Shown: positions 48,201-60,840, counted from the stretch's first letter. The stretch is 64,000 nucleotides of DNA from Pseudisothecium myosuroides (GCA_951799445.1 OX637292.1:14573296-14637295); one strand, 5' to 3'. Program-made: numbers and translations. The notes: generated by a model not told the origin, from the letters alone.

Positions 48201-50493
48201 AACCAAGTATTGTCAAGGAAGTCAGATTTCCTACTTCCTTCGGTAATACCAGCAAGCTTGAACATGCTTCCAAATTGAGCTTTGTCAAGGAAGTCAAATT
48301 CCCCACTTCCTTGGGCAATGCCGCCAAGCTTGAACACCCACTCAAATAGAGCTCTGTCAAGGAAGTCAAGTTTCCTACTTCCTTTGGTAATGCCACCAAG
48401 CTTGAACATGCTTCCAAATTGAGCTTTGTCAAGGAAGTCAAGTTCCCTACTTCCATTGGCAAGGCCACCAAGTTTGAACATCCTTCCAAATTGAGCTCTG
48501 TCAAGGAAGTCAAGTTCCCTAGTACTTCCTTGGGCAATGCCGCCGAGCTTGTACACTTATTCGAACTAAGCCATGTCAAGGAGGTCAAGTTTCCTACTTC
48601 CATCGGCAATGCCACCAAGCTTGAACATCCTTTGAAACCAAGCGTTGTCAAGGAAGTCAGATTTCCTACTTCCTTCAGTAATGTCATCAAGCTTGAGCAT
48701 GCTTCCAAATTGAGCTTTGTCAAGGAAGTCAAGTTCTTCACTTCCTTGGGCAATGCCGCCAAGCTTGAACACCCACTCAAATAGAGCTCTGTCAAAGAAG
48801 TCAAATTTCCTACTTCCTTCGGTAATGCAACCAAGCTTGAACATGCTTCCAAATTGAGCTTTGTCAAGGAAGTCAAGTTTCCTACTTCCTTCGGTAATGC
48901 CACCAAGCTTGAACATGCTTCCAAATTGAGCTTTGTCAAGGAAGTCAAGTTCCCTACTTCCATTGGCAATGCCACCAAGTTTGAACATCCTTCCAAATTG
49001 AGCTTTGTCAAGGAAGTCAAGTTCCCTAGCACTTCCTTGGGCAATGCTGCCAAGCTTGAACACTCATTCAAACTAAGCCCTGTCAAGAAGGTCAAGTTTC
49101 CTACTTCCATCGGCAATGCCACCAAGCTTGAACATCCTTTGAAACCAAGCATTGTCAAGGAAGTCAGATTTCCTACTTCCTTCGGTAATGCCATCAAGCT
49201 TAAACATGCTTCCAAATTGAGCTTTGTCAAGGAAGTCAAGTTCCCTACTTCCATCGACAATGCCGCCAAGCTTGAACACCCACTCAAGTAGAGCTCTGTC
49301 AAGGAAGTCAAGTTCCCCACTTCCTTAGGCAATGCCGCCAAGCTTGAACATCCATTGAAATAGATCCCTGTTAAGGAAGTCAAGTTTCCCACTTCCTTGG
49401 GCAATGCTGCCAAGCTTGAACACCCATTTAAATCGAGAAATGTCAAGGAAGTCAAGTTCCCCACTTCCTTGGGCAATGCCGCCAAGCTTGAACACCCATT
49501 TAAATCGAGAAATGTCAAGGAAGTCAAGTTCCCCACTTCCTTGGGCAATGCCGCCAAGCTCGAACACCCACTCAAATAGAGCCCTGTCAAGGAAGTCAAG
49601 TTCCCTACTTCTTTTGGCAATGCTGCCAAATTTGAACACCCATCTAAATAGAAATCTGTCAAGGAAGTCAAGTTTCCCACTTCCTTGGGCAATGCCGCCA
49701 AGTTTGAACACCCATCTAAATAGAAATCTTTCAAGCAAGTCAAGTTTCCCACTTCCTTGGGCAATGCCGCCAAGCTTAAACACCCACTCAAATAGAGGTA
49801 TGTCAAGGAAGTCAAGTTCCCTACTTCTTTCGGCAATGCCGCCAAGCTTTGATACATTTCTAAATAGAAAGTTGTCAAAGCAGTCAAGTTCCCCACTTCC
49901 TTGGGCAATGCCGCCAAGCTTGAACATGCTTTCAAATTGAGCTCTGTCAAGGAAGTCAAGTTCCCTACTTCCTTTGGCAATGCTGCTAAATTTGAACACC
50001 TATCCAAATGGAGACATGTTAAAGAAGTGAAGTTCCCTACTTCCTTCAATATTGTTACCAAGTTTGGACATTCACCCAAAATGAACCATGTCAAGGAAGT
50101 CAAGTTCCTAATTTCATTCGGTAGTGCTGCCAAGCTTGAACATCCAGCCAAATGGAATTTTGCCAAAGAAGTTAAGTTCCCTATTTCTATCGGCAATGCT
50201 ATCAAGCTTGAACACCCATCTAAATGGAGTCCTTTCAAGCAAGTCAATTTCCCTATCTCTTTGGGCAATGCCACCAAGCTCGAACACCCTTTTAAATAAA
50301 GAGTTGTCAAGGAAGTCAAATTCCCTACTTCCTTGGGCAATGCCTCCAAACTTGAACACCTATCTAAATTAAGGCTTGTCAAAGAATTCAAGTTCCCCAC
50401 TTCTTTTGGCAATGCCATCAAGCTTGAACATGCTTTCAAATTGAGTGTGGTCAAAAGATGCAAGTTGCCTATTTCTTTTGGCAATGCAGACAA
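43062..50493 (-). repeat. 72-bp tandem array encoding about 103 LRR units
   Basis: Period 72 bp, giving units of the form SLxALPKEVGNLTSLTxLxL plus xxCS. Most units carry a HindIII site (caagcttgaac on the + strand). Units alternate between a few types (LEACSS, LSGCSS, LNGCSN; KEV or MEV), and blocks of several units recur, for example the identical run around 44345-44485 and 45210-45350. Two units are 75 bp, with an extra Leu codon (KEVLGNL), near 48520 and 49028. The 7.4 kb show the pattern expected from unequal crossing-over and conversion. Confidence 0.9.
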
Positions 50494-53400
50494 TGCATTA
50501 CAAAAACTTAGATCTAGTCTCAATAGGGTATTGCTTGATGCAAATTTGTTTGGTAATTGCTCAAGAAATCCAAGCCCTATTAGATCAAGAATCTTCAATG
50601 ATTCACATGAACCACAAAGATCTAATATTCTATGAGTCAAAGTGAGTCGAGTGACATCTGTTGGAGGTGTAAGTGGCATTTCAATAAAAATTTGAGGGTT
50701 TCCTATCATAATGGCCTCCAATTGAGAACAGTGCGAAGCTACTTCAAGTAATAAATCCAAATTGTCAACATCAGCTTTAGAATTGCCTGAAGCACTTCCC
50801 AAAATCAACACACGAAGTTTCTCAAAATCAAAACTTTGGTCTTGTTGCAACAAAGGCACATGATGGTTCATAGTCCCTTGCAACGAAATGCCTTCAAGAA
50901 CCTCAACATCCTGCATTCAAAGAAATATAAATTATAATGCATTACATCTTCATGTCTTGCATTGCATCTCTATGTAGAGGCTTTAAATGAAAACTAATTT
51001 TTTCAATAAATTTCAAAACTCATGATTCTTAAAACAATACATGTTTGTATGCTTACTAACTGCACTTTCAAATGTATATAACAAAACACACAATTCTTAT
51101 TTTATCAATTGCACTAAAAAAATATTACCTTGCTTACAAATCTGCTTTCTGGTAGCATAGATGCTTTCGAAATTCTTGTATCCTTGGCAATCTTTCGTCC
51201 CATATCACGTAGGTGGTCATGCATTTCTAGAATGTCACCATCGTCATTCACCTTCATCAAAGACATGTCAATCAATCTTTGCAATTTGCCCCTTGGAAGA
51301 ATGCCATCTTTGGACCACATATACAACATCGTCTCTTTTGATATGCCAAATGGATAGACATCTCTACAAAAGAAACAAGCCACATCCAAAAACATCATCT
51401 TTTCCACTTCATCATTCAATCCATCATAGCTTATTTGCAAGGTGTTCCAAATTTCTTCATCACCATCCAAACCCCTTCCTCTTGCCATCCTTTGTAATGC
51501 TCGTTCCCAATTTCGCAATCTCTTTTTATGACGGAGAAAGGCACCCATCACTTTCAAGCTCAAAGGCAAACCATTGCAAGCTTCCACAATATGTTTGTGC
51601 AAGGCCACAAAGTCTGGTGATAATGAAGCTACCCCCCAAGAAAGGTGAGAGGTGAAAAGTGTTGTTGCTGCCTTTTCATCCAATAAATCAACGTCCAACC
51701 TCCCGTCAATGCCCACTAATGATTTTATGGTACTCCATTCACGTGTTGTGAAAATTATTGTGGTACCTTTGCTAGCTTGTACAATGTCAGGAGGTACAAT
51801 ATGATGCACTAGGGCTTCATCCTTGACAACATCCAATATTAAAAGAACCTTCTTTTTAACCAAGAGCTCTTTCATCATCTCTTTGGCATCTCTAAAATTT
51901 GTAGGTTTTTTATCATTCCCCAGTTTTGGTAATATTTTGCGCAATATATCCTCCGGACTTTGATCTTTTTCAGGTTGAATAAAGCATGACGCTTGGTAGG
52001 AAGAATTCATTGTTGCGTCATGAAGTATTGCCTTTGCTAGAGTGGTCTTGCCAATTCCACCCATGCCGACAATGCCTACATAATTCAATTTCAAAAACCT
52101 TTTGGCTTTAGACAATTGTTGACCTAAATCAACCGGAATTTCCTTTGGAGGTGCAATTGCTTCATCCACCTGTATAAATACAAAAGTCATATTTACTAAA
52201 TCATTTCCATACAAATATAAAACACTTCATTTACAATCAAGAATGTCAATTATTAAAGTAAATTACAAAAAACAAAGATCACTATTAAAGGAGTTTTGTA
52301 GTTCAATAAGTTTGTACCATTGGGACATCATGGACTTCATATCTCTTAAAGCCCAAGATGGACTTCAAATATCTGAAGGCGCAAGATGAATCAAATTGTG
52401 GGACCATCTCGTACGAATATGTTCCCTTCAAAAAAAACTTCTTTAAACTTGTGAGCCTTTTACAAATGTTGGAAAAGGTTGGCCGTTGAAGAGGGTCTTG
52501 AGACCAACATTCTTGAATTAAGTTTGTCAATTCTTTGCAATTGTTGGGTAAGTCCGGTCGCGAGCTTTTATTCCCAGTACCACCTGTACCTATAATTTGA
52601 TCATAAAAATCTTTTGGTTTCAAATCAGAGTATGGAACCTTTCTAGATAGAATCTCTGAGCATATCATGGCAAATGACCACACATCAGCTTGAAATGGAT
52701 ACAATGGAGTTTTACTTCCCTTGATCACTTCAGGGGACATGTACCCGTGCGTTCCAATTGTATACTTTGATGGCTTTGGATCACTTGGATTGCTACAAAC
52801 ATCCAATTCAGAAGTTCCATAGTCCGTGACCTTGAATATGCAACAAGGATCCAAATCCTCCATAGGTATTGAACTTGACAACACATTGTCAGGTTTCAAG
52901 TCAAGATGAGCAACTTGCATGTCATGAAGGTAATACACACCCTTCACAATTTGGTGCATGATGTCAATTGCAACACGATAGGATAAAGGTCTTTTTGCTT
53001 TCTTCAATATGAACGACAAGCTTGTTTCCATGAGTTCCATTACTAAATGCATTTCACTTGTTTCACCTCCTTCATCATTTTCAACAATTTTTGTGTATGT
53101 CCCACATCCAAAAAATTGGACAAGATTGGGATGGCTTAAGCCTGCAAAGACCCCAGCTTCTTTCCGAGAGTTCATGAGATATTCAAAATTGCCTTCCAAC
53201 ACTTTTGAGGCACATTTAAGGCCACACCAATTTGATTTGTATACAACTCCGTAACTTCCTTTACCAATTTCTTGGATTAATTCTGGTGTTTTGAAATTAT
53301 TGGGAACCACTAAAGCATCCAAGTCTCCACCATCAACTCGATCCAAATTTTTGAGCCTCAACAATAGATGTTGCGCTAGTTCATAATCCTTTGATACTTC

Positions 53401-53979
53401 TTCCTGAAGTACAAGTTCAAGCCTCTTCTCAAGTACTTGTCCATCTTCAAGGACTTGTTCACAAGTACTCGCATCAAATTGAATTGATAGGATGTCAGTT
53501 GATTGAATCGGGTGGCGGAGTAAATACAGTTCCTGAGCTGCATTGTAACAACACTTCAAATCTAAAAGCAATTCACGAAAAGCTTCTTTGTTTTGGAGTT
53601 GAACTACAACCAAATGACACCATCGGTCTTGTATAGTGCAGTTTTTTCCTACAATCTCTACTTTCATTTGAAGACAACACAATTCTTCAAAAATAGATTT
53701 GAACTTGAGATCCTCAGTAGCACTTGACAACATTTGGGCGATCCCCTCCATAACATGTATGAGTTTGCGGAAAAGATGTACACATTGATTTTTATTCAAG
53801 ACCTTTGTCTTTGAAGATGCTTCCATATCTTTCAAACATTTCTTAAGACTTGGTATAACATTACATAGTCTTTTACAATGTTCACTTTGCACTTGTAAGA
53901 AATCCTCGTCTTTCCTGCAAAGTATTTTATATAGATTGTCAATGAGATATTTTGACAAGGTGTAAAGAGAGCAATTACC
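45208..53979 (-). CDS. Kinase-NB-ARC-LRR immune-receptor-like protein
   Basis: Exons 53979-52318, 52169-51129 and 50910-45208 join in phase 0 (introns 148 and 218 nt; donors ATG|GTACAA and AAG|GTAATA, acceptors ATACAG and ATGCAG), giving about 2,800 residues. Exon 1: helical region (about 1-215), then a kinase with IGKGSYGVVY, Lys in CASK, HLDLKPDN, DYG in place of DFG, SPE and DVWSF; catalytic Lys/Asp/Asp are present and it is non-RD. Exon 2: NB-ARC with GMGGIGKTT, LLILDVV (second acidic residue replaced by Val), TTIIFTTRE, GLPL, FLDVACFF (TNL-like) and MHD. Exon 3: about 120 residues of irregular LRR, then about 73 near-identical units. The order is that of the moss PNL class: an intracellular receptor with NB-ARC as ATP/ADP switch and LRR as sensor. 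The frame at 53958 has no ATG and a stop lies just upstream, so the start is in an earlier exon. The C-terminus is set by a frameshift. Confidence 0.85.
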
Positions 53980-56900
53980 CTATGATACTGAATAAATTTA
54001 TCAAACACGTTCTACAAATTGAACATCATTGAATATTGTCAAGTAAGAATTGAATATGCTTTTTAGTTTGATCGTATACATAAATGCTTAAAGCAATAAT
54101 CTTTGTAGAGCTCAAAGCAAATCAAATAGAAAATTATATAAGGGGATCTGTAATTTGAACAATGTGGTATTCTAACATGCACTTTTACTGACCTACATGT
54201 GCTAATTAACATTCATGCTTACCAAGAAGACCATGAAATACCCATGTATTTCCAAAATGTAGTGAAGAAGGTTGCCATCCACATCAAAAAGGGCGCCATT
54301 TCATTCAATATATTGTGCAATATATTGAATTTTACAAAAGCTTCACAACAAATCCAAAGAAAGTAGTCAGAAAATAACATCCAAATCCATAAAAATAGCA
54401 AGGTCCCCAAATGATTTCAATTAACTAATATATTATTAATCATCATATATATTATATAAGAACCAAATCAAATTGATCAAGCAATTCCTATACAAACCTA
54501 GAACTAAACACTAATATAGAATTGCTAGATACCACATTCTTATCCACAAGGTACAAAACATAATCAAAAAATTATAATTTGTGAATATTACAAGAACAAT
54601 TTCATTATGTATATTAAATCAGGTTAAAAGAACTTTAGAGAACCATAAGTACAATATTGTACTTGTCTCCTAGAATTCAAATTATGAACTAAAATATGGT
54701 AAGATGTACACTAGAGGATTGATCATCTTTGAGCATAATCACATTTACATGATCATCTTTCATTTGAATGCCATATAAACAATCAACATGTAAATGTGAT
54801 TATGCTCAAAGACAACATCATAGAATTCAAACATGTGATAGATTTGTAACTTCTCAAGAGCATTGGAGGCGTAGTAATAAATCAAATTGAAGTACTATAG
54901 ATCATTGGAACCACATCAACACAAAGATGAACTTTTGTCACTATTATATACTTCAATTCATGTCAAACACCTCCAAAACACCATGCTGCAAACATAATTA
55001 AAATGCTTGCTTTCAAGAATTCCACTGGAAAATGATTGAAATTTTTAGATATAAAACAATGGATGATGAATATAGCATTTCAAAACATGACAACAAGGTA
55101 AATCTTCATCATTGCATTAGTATTGTTTGATGCTTTGATCCAAAATCATACTTCCAAAATTCTCATATCTTTACACCATGCTCATTCCATTCATCCGCGA
55201 AAACCTTATCTAATTCAAACAAAACTCCAATCCATTAATATCCATATTTCATCTTTACGTAACACAAATAGCATCAACATTGTTTTACTAGCATATGTAT
55301 TCTCTCAAGGCCATCCTACTTGCACACTTTCAAATTTCCTCTTTCAAAAATTAAAATAGAATAAAGAGTATAATAATTGACTGATTTTTATTTCATGTTA
55401 ATGACATCATATCACATTAGTTGACAAAAAGTTCCTTCAATAGCTAAACTATCAATAATTCCAACCAAAGCTTAAACTTATGGAAAGATGTGGGATAAAA
55501 TGACAAATGCCTCATAACTTGTATTTGAGGATGAGAATTTCTACAACATGCATACAAAGCTAAAGATATTTAGTGTTTGATTTCCTTTGTGGCATTCTTG
55601 TTCTAGTGCACAAAGTGAACATGATGACAATTAATGCTTGCACATAACATCTCCCAATTAAAAGGCCAAACCTATTTCATTTCCTAATCTAAGAAGGTAA
55701 GAGACCCTAAAGAAAGGTATACATTGGATTCTTAAATGGACCAACAACAAACATTTCAAAGTAGTGATGCTTTTAAAAACTTGTCATTCCATCTTCAAAA
55801 AGTCATAACTAATTTAACAAGTTCAAAAAAATAGAATGAAAGTAAATTGAATAGCTTTCATTTGTATTCCATTATAATGTTTGCACAATGAATATACCTC
55901 AAGCCATGAATACATGCTTACATTCAAACCCTAGTTACAAACAAAATCATTAAGTGACAAAAAAACAAGTAGACCAAAGTTGGATGAACAAACTTGTACC
56001 AATTGCTACACAAAAGCAGGTATAGTGTTTTGATGCGTTGTGTCACTTCATTAGTTCAAGAACATGAACAAGAAATTTCACTTGTAGAAGCTACAATATT
56101 GAACTATTATCCAACTCCATATGTAATAACTTGCAATTCAACTTATATATGCATTTGAAAAAGGAAAATTTTAGATTCCAAGGTGGTTGCAACATAAAAC
56201 ATGGTACCTTTAGAAGAGTTCAAATTGATCTCTCCACCAATTATAATATACTAATTAATATAGTCTTATGAGATGATGACCACCATTGGACTGCTACTAA
56301 TGCCCTTTTTCACTAGAATACCAAAATATATGCACCAGAAAGAGACTCCAAAAAATTGTTGTGAACAAAATGATATGACATTTCCATTTCTCCATAAAAA
56401 ATCAAAGTGAAAAGTGATGCCCCCAAAAGGCAATACAAGGATACTGTACTATAGAGTTCAACATTTATTGGTAGCTAATGTCAATTAATATGAACAAAGT
56501 CAAATAAGATTTTCAATTGGAACATTTAAATAAATGTTGCAAAATTTTGGTTGTATCTATGTTATCCACCATGTACAACACGCACTATCCCCAATCTCAC
56601 AAATATACACTCAATGAAATTCCATAATGCAATTTCAAATGCAATGCTATTATTTTTGAGAAAATTACAATTGCAACCTTTGAAATACCATAGCTTCCCA
56701 ATAGCTTGATCAAAAAATAAATAATTAAAAGGGTGCCTAGATTAGTGCAAAATCACTAACCTAGTTTATCGAAGAAAAAAAATATATATTAAAAGATAGC
56801 CTGATTCATAGAAATGCAACTCACATTCAATTCATAGAAATTCAACTTGTTCTACACAATCTTGCATCTTTCTTTGCCAATAATTGTAATTATACATTGC

Positions 56901-57935
56901 AAAGTTTTACGCATCGCCATTTTGACCACTTTAAAGCACGATCTCTAACAAACAAAACATCTCTCTCATATGCAACAAACCTTGACACTTAACAAAACCC
57001 TGACACACAAAGTAGAGAGTTTAGGATGTTGAAATCAAGACAAGGATGTCAATAAGTGCAACCGTTTTACATGAAAGTAACAACAAACATCTAAAAATTT
57101 TAAGAACAACTTGGATGAATGCCTAACTTATTTAAACTATATTATAAAATTATCCAATTTCAAAATATTATTTTGGAATTACTTTACTATTTTTCATACT
57201 TTAATTAATTATAAGGTAGAAAGCTACCTAAGCTGCTAGGAAGCTACAATAGGATTTTTTAGGACATATCTTACCTTGTAAATATCAAGACTTTCAATCT
57301 CAAACCAATTGCCGCTTCATGTGAGTCCCAAAGAAAGACAAACTAGAAGCTCTGCTTTCACCACCGCTCTTCCCGAGAATTCATAACCAATGCTATCAAT
57401 GTGCACTCTTCACCGACTAGTTTGGTGAGAGGTTTGAATCCTCCATCTCTGCAACTGTTCACAAGTTTGCTTGCATTCCAACCATTCATTTGTTGAGCCG
57501 AATTCTTGCACCAAGTTGCAACTGATCACCACATACTGTGAGATGACATACTGTAAGTTATTTTTATCATATTCAACCAGCCCTCCATTGACAAGTATCT
57601 ACAGGACAACAACACGGAGGTAACAAATTCCAACTGCAAGCACAGGCAGTAGAAAGCTACTAACCCTAATTGCAACCCTCGCCCACAATAGATCGCTACA
57701 GATTCTCAAACAAGTGCCAGACACAAGTCACATGCACAAGAGCCTAACGAAACTAGGAACACCTGGAACAGCACTTTTAAAACCCAATATTCACAAACAT
57801 TATCTCAAAACAACACCCGACGACTTGCTGAAATGCTTGATCAGTTGCTACCCTAACCCAACCAAATGATCTGAAGCATGGTAACACAGGGAACCACGCT
57901 CAGAGTCACACTTGTACGCATTTCAGTTCACATAC
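53980..57935 (-). other. Proposed long first intron of the receptor gene
   Basis: Donor AAG|GTATGT at 57936/57935 and acceptor ATCATAG ending at 53980 would define a 3,956-nt intron. It is AT-rich and free of recognisable exons. It contains perfect 25-bp inverted arms at 54727-54751 and 54787-54811 (loop 35 nt, core 'gagcataatcacatttaca'). Confidence 0.4.
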
Positions 57936-57971
57936 CTTACTGCGGTGAGATCCAAGAGCATCAGGGGTCAT
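57936..57971 (-). CDS. Candidate first coding exon of the receptor gene
   Basis: ATG at 57971, twelve codons (MTPDALGSHRSK), then the strong donor AAG|GTATGT. Phase 0 matches the kinase exon starting at 53979, whose first codons GNCSLYT lead into the helical domain and which itself has no ATG. It lies in a local GC-rich stretch, as expected near a promoter. Short upstream ATG frames occur on the same strand (for example near 58125). It could instead be a short upstream ORF. Confidence 0.4.
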
Positions 57972-58429
57972 CTCTCTCGCTTGTAAGAGAACTTCAGCGA
58001 CAAAATGACGCAGCACAGAAGTACTCCACACGCAAGAACAACGTCACATGCACAAGAGCAGGCCTCGTCTTATCTTCCTTGTCTGCGTAAGCTCATGGGG
58101 CGTAGCTGCGGAGACGCCATAGCTCGAGAACTGGCAACAAACAGCAGATGCGCCAAGGACGTCGAGAGGGCAAGAGCAGAATAGTTGTCAGTTAACTTAG
58201 AGGCTGGGGCCCGAGCTCCTTTCTGTCTCCTCGAATCAATGGCTGTGCGTCTTAGGGTGTCAAATGTGGACTTCTTTTCGATTAATAAATTGAACTTGTG
58301 TGTGCAACAGAGCGCCGATACTGAACTTCGAGCTGCAAGAAGATCAAACTCATCTGGTGTCTGAGACAGAGCGACTGCAATACCAACTGAGTTAAGCTCA
58401 GGGACCCAAGAGCAGAGCGCGGGGATGCG
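57972..58429. promoter_or_regulatory. GC-rich region between two divergent candidate starts
   Basis: GC-richer than the surrounding sequence and placed between the minus-strand ATG at 57971 and a plus-strand ATG at 58430. It may serve both directions. No clear TATA box was identified, so this is inference from position and composition. Confidence 0.3.
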
Positions 58430-58659
58430 ATGAGGGCCGACTGGGAGCCTGGGACGATGGTGGGCAGCCGTGGCCAGGAGTGGGACCTGGTTGCAGCCGC
58501 TCCACGTGAAGAAGAATCTTGTACTGTAAGCTTAAGTCGACGCCATGAGGGAGAGAACTGTTTCCTATTGCAGTGGGATGCGTGTGCGACTCGAGCTTAT
58601 CTGACCTTGTGGTATTTCCAATGCAGGGGACATTGCAGGATCGTACTCCCTGGTTTAAG
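58430..58659 (+). CDS. Possible 5' exons of an unidentified divergent gene
   Basis: Exon 58430-58525 (32 codons, starting MRADWEPGTMVGS) ends at the donor ACT|GTAAGC. A second block 58627-58659 (acceptor AATGCAG, donor AAG|GTAGGT) adds GTLQDRTPWFK in the same phase. No family recognised and no further exons found to the right, so this is weak. Confidence 0.22.
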
Positions 58660-59143
58660 GTAGGTACACCTAAATGTGCCACTGCCCTTAAACCGCCCTC
58701 TGTACTTGTGTGGAAGAAACGCTTCTAGAACCAAACTTTGTTCCTTAATAACTTTTGCATACAGTATCCAAATGCCACGTTCTTTGGTGCGTTGGAACCT
58801 CCTTTCACTTGCCAACACGAACATATGAAAACCTGACCTGTCTAATAATAGTAAATAGGCTCAGTAGCAAAAAGTGGCGGTTTTGGGTGTACCCACCTCA
58901 AAGGGTCCACAATTTTGTACAGAGCAATCACTTTCCATGGCCATTCATGCACATTTTTTTATTTATCATTTGGAACAAATGCGGAACCCACTGTATTAAA
59001 AAGAATCAAAGAAGATGAAATATGTCAGCGTGCAAAGCACGGGAGGAGGTACAGTAGGACCACCTCATTGGAGTATGATAGACACCTTGATTTGAAATCG
59101 GAATATCTTGGGGTCAATTCCAAGAAGGGTACATATTTGTTTT

Positions 59144-59388
59144 TGGTCGGGGTGAACTGGCCCCCTCACTTAGCCGCTCAAAATGACCTAGTCAATCTAA
59201 AGGTACAAGTAAAAAAAAGCCCCCTATTCTGCGCTCTATCAATTTACCTTGAACGCTTCTCCTAGCTAATTTGGGGCCTCTCTTTGCAAATATGAATTCA
59301 AAATTTGCAAATTTTATCATGCGTGGAAAATAAAAAATTTCAGCATTTTCTTGAGCGGACGAGCGAGGGGGTTAGTTCACCCCGACCA
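59144..59388. mobile_element. TIR element (245 bp) with TGGTCGGGGTGAACT ends
   Basis: Inverted ends TGGTCGGGGTGAACT at 59144 and its complement ending at 59388, with further imperfect matching through 'ccccctc' and 'ccgctcaa' for about 40 bp. No coding capacity. Flanking duplication not clear (ttt/tat). Confidence 0.65.
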
Positions 59389-59944
59389 TATTTTTTAGAG
59401 GTGTGTGCTTGTTTCATGGATCAAACCCAAGTGGAATTGTAATTTTCAGATTAAAATTGTAAGTTTTGTAAATTTCTGAAGTGGTCTACCCTGAAATTAC
59501 AAAACCACCCATAGAATAGAGTCATAAATGTCCCATAAACAACCTATAGTCGCCTTTCCTATATCTAATGGCACTTAAGTACTCACCAATAAAGGATTGA
59601 CACATTTTGGCATTAATGCATTGATTTTGTTAGAATCTTGAACGGATTTGGATATTTTTTTGGACAAACTTGGGGTTTTTTTCTAAACAAACTTGGGCCA
59701 AAAGTAGGGGGATAGAATTGGGCAGGTCTACCTTACTTAAAAATATATTGTACTTTTAGGGGTTGTTCCTACTAGGTATTAGCTAGGAGGCCTAAATTAT
59801 TTTAAGAATGTTTTGAAATTCATATGAGCTTCAATTTACACCGAATTAGGTCGTCAACTTGATGTACATGTGATTATTTAGTACTGTTAAGAGCATGTGT
59901 TCCTATTCAAGGATCTTATTATAAATTCAACATTCACCAATTAA

Positions 59945-60840
59945 CCCCTACAAGACCAGAAAACATTGAAAACTGCCATTTCTATAGTAAAGGGTAAAAA
60001 AAATATATAATTGTTTTTTTTCCACATCTAACCGTAGGATATTACACCTAACTAGTATAAAAAAGTGTAGAAAAGATTTCAGAATTTTGGAACGCACAGA
60101 TTGCAAGATATTTGCATTTAAAGTAGATAAAACAAGTTTTTTAGCACCTTGCGGGACTAGATTTTTTGACTTTGAACATTTTTAAAATAAAATTTTTGCA
60201 CTTCAGAGTTTTGAGCTTTAAATCTTTATAGTGGAGAATTGAATTGAGAGTCTAGAGAAAAAAAATTCAAAAAAACTTAATTTTTTTTTTTAAATTGTTA
60301 AGTAGAAGTAGATAAGAAATAGAAGGAAAATTAAAAATATTAATGTCTTTTAGATAAAATTAAAATGCACTAATTCCAATGGTGAGATTGTTCTAGCAAG
60401 TAAACTAAACCATGCAAAGTTTATTTTTTTGAAAAATTGCAAAAATTGCATTTAGAAATGAATCCTATAAGTAATTTTTTTCAAGAAGATGCTCTAACTA
60501 CCCAAAAAACAAGAATGACCATAACTTTCTCATAACAAATCCAAACAAAATAAATCAAAGCTTTTCAGATAGATAAAAATATAATCTATGAGGAAAAAAA
60601 TTCAAAAAAAAAATTCAAATTTTTGCAATTTTTTTTTGCTGCCACCCATCCCTTGTTTTGAGCTTATTTGGTCATAATTTTTGTTCCCAAGCATCGATTG
60701 TGAAAAAATTATATTCCCACAAAGCTTATCAGTTTTTCTATCTTCTTAAAAAGTTTCAAAAAATAATGACAAAAATTCAGCCCGTAGGTACCTACCCAAA
60801 ATCCCATTTGTTCCCCAAAGGGACAACGGTCCTTTAGGGG
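59945..60840 (-). mobile_element. piggyBac-like non-autonomous element, copy C (896 bp)
   Basis: Flanked by TTAA at 59941-59944 and 60841-60844. Termini CCCCTACAAGACC and, inverted, CCCCTAAAGGACC match at 11 of 13 positions. The interior is homologous in reverse orientation to copies at 11571-12490 and 31038-31798. No transposase. Confidence 0.75.

Noticed and set aside
43062..50493. CRISPR-like array reading of the regular repeats
   Set aside because: Repeats are contiguous 72-bp coding units without spacers, in a eukaryotic gene with introns.
57878..58090. 70-codon + strand frame in the GC-rich region
   Set aside because: It overlaps the minus-strand exon candidate, has no splice or family support, and fits composition.
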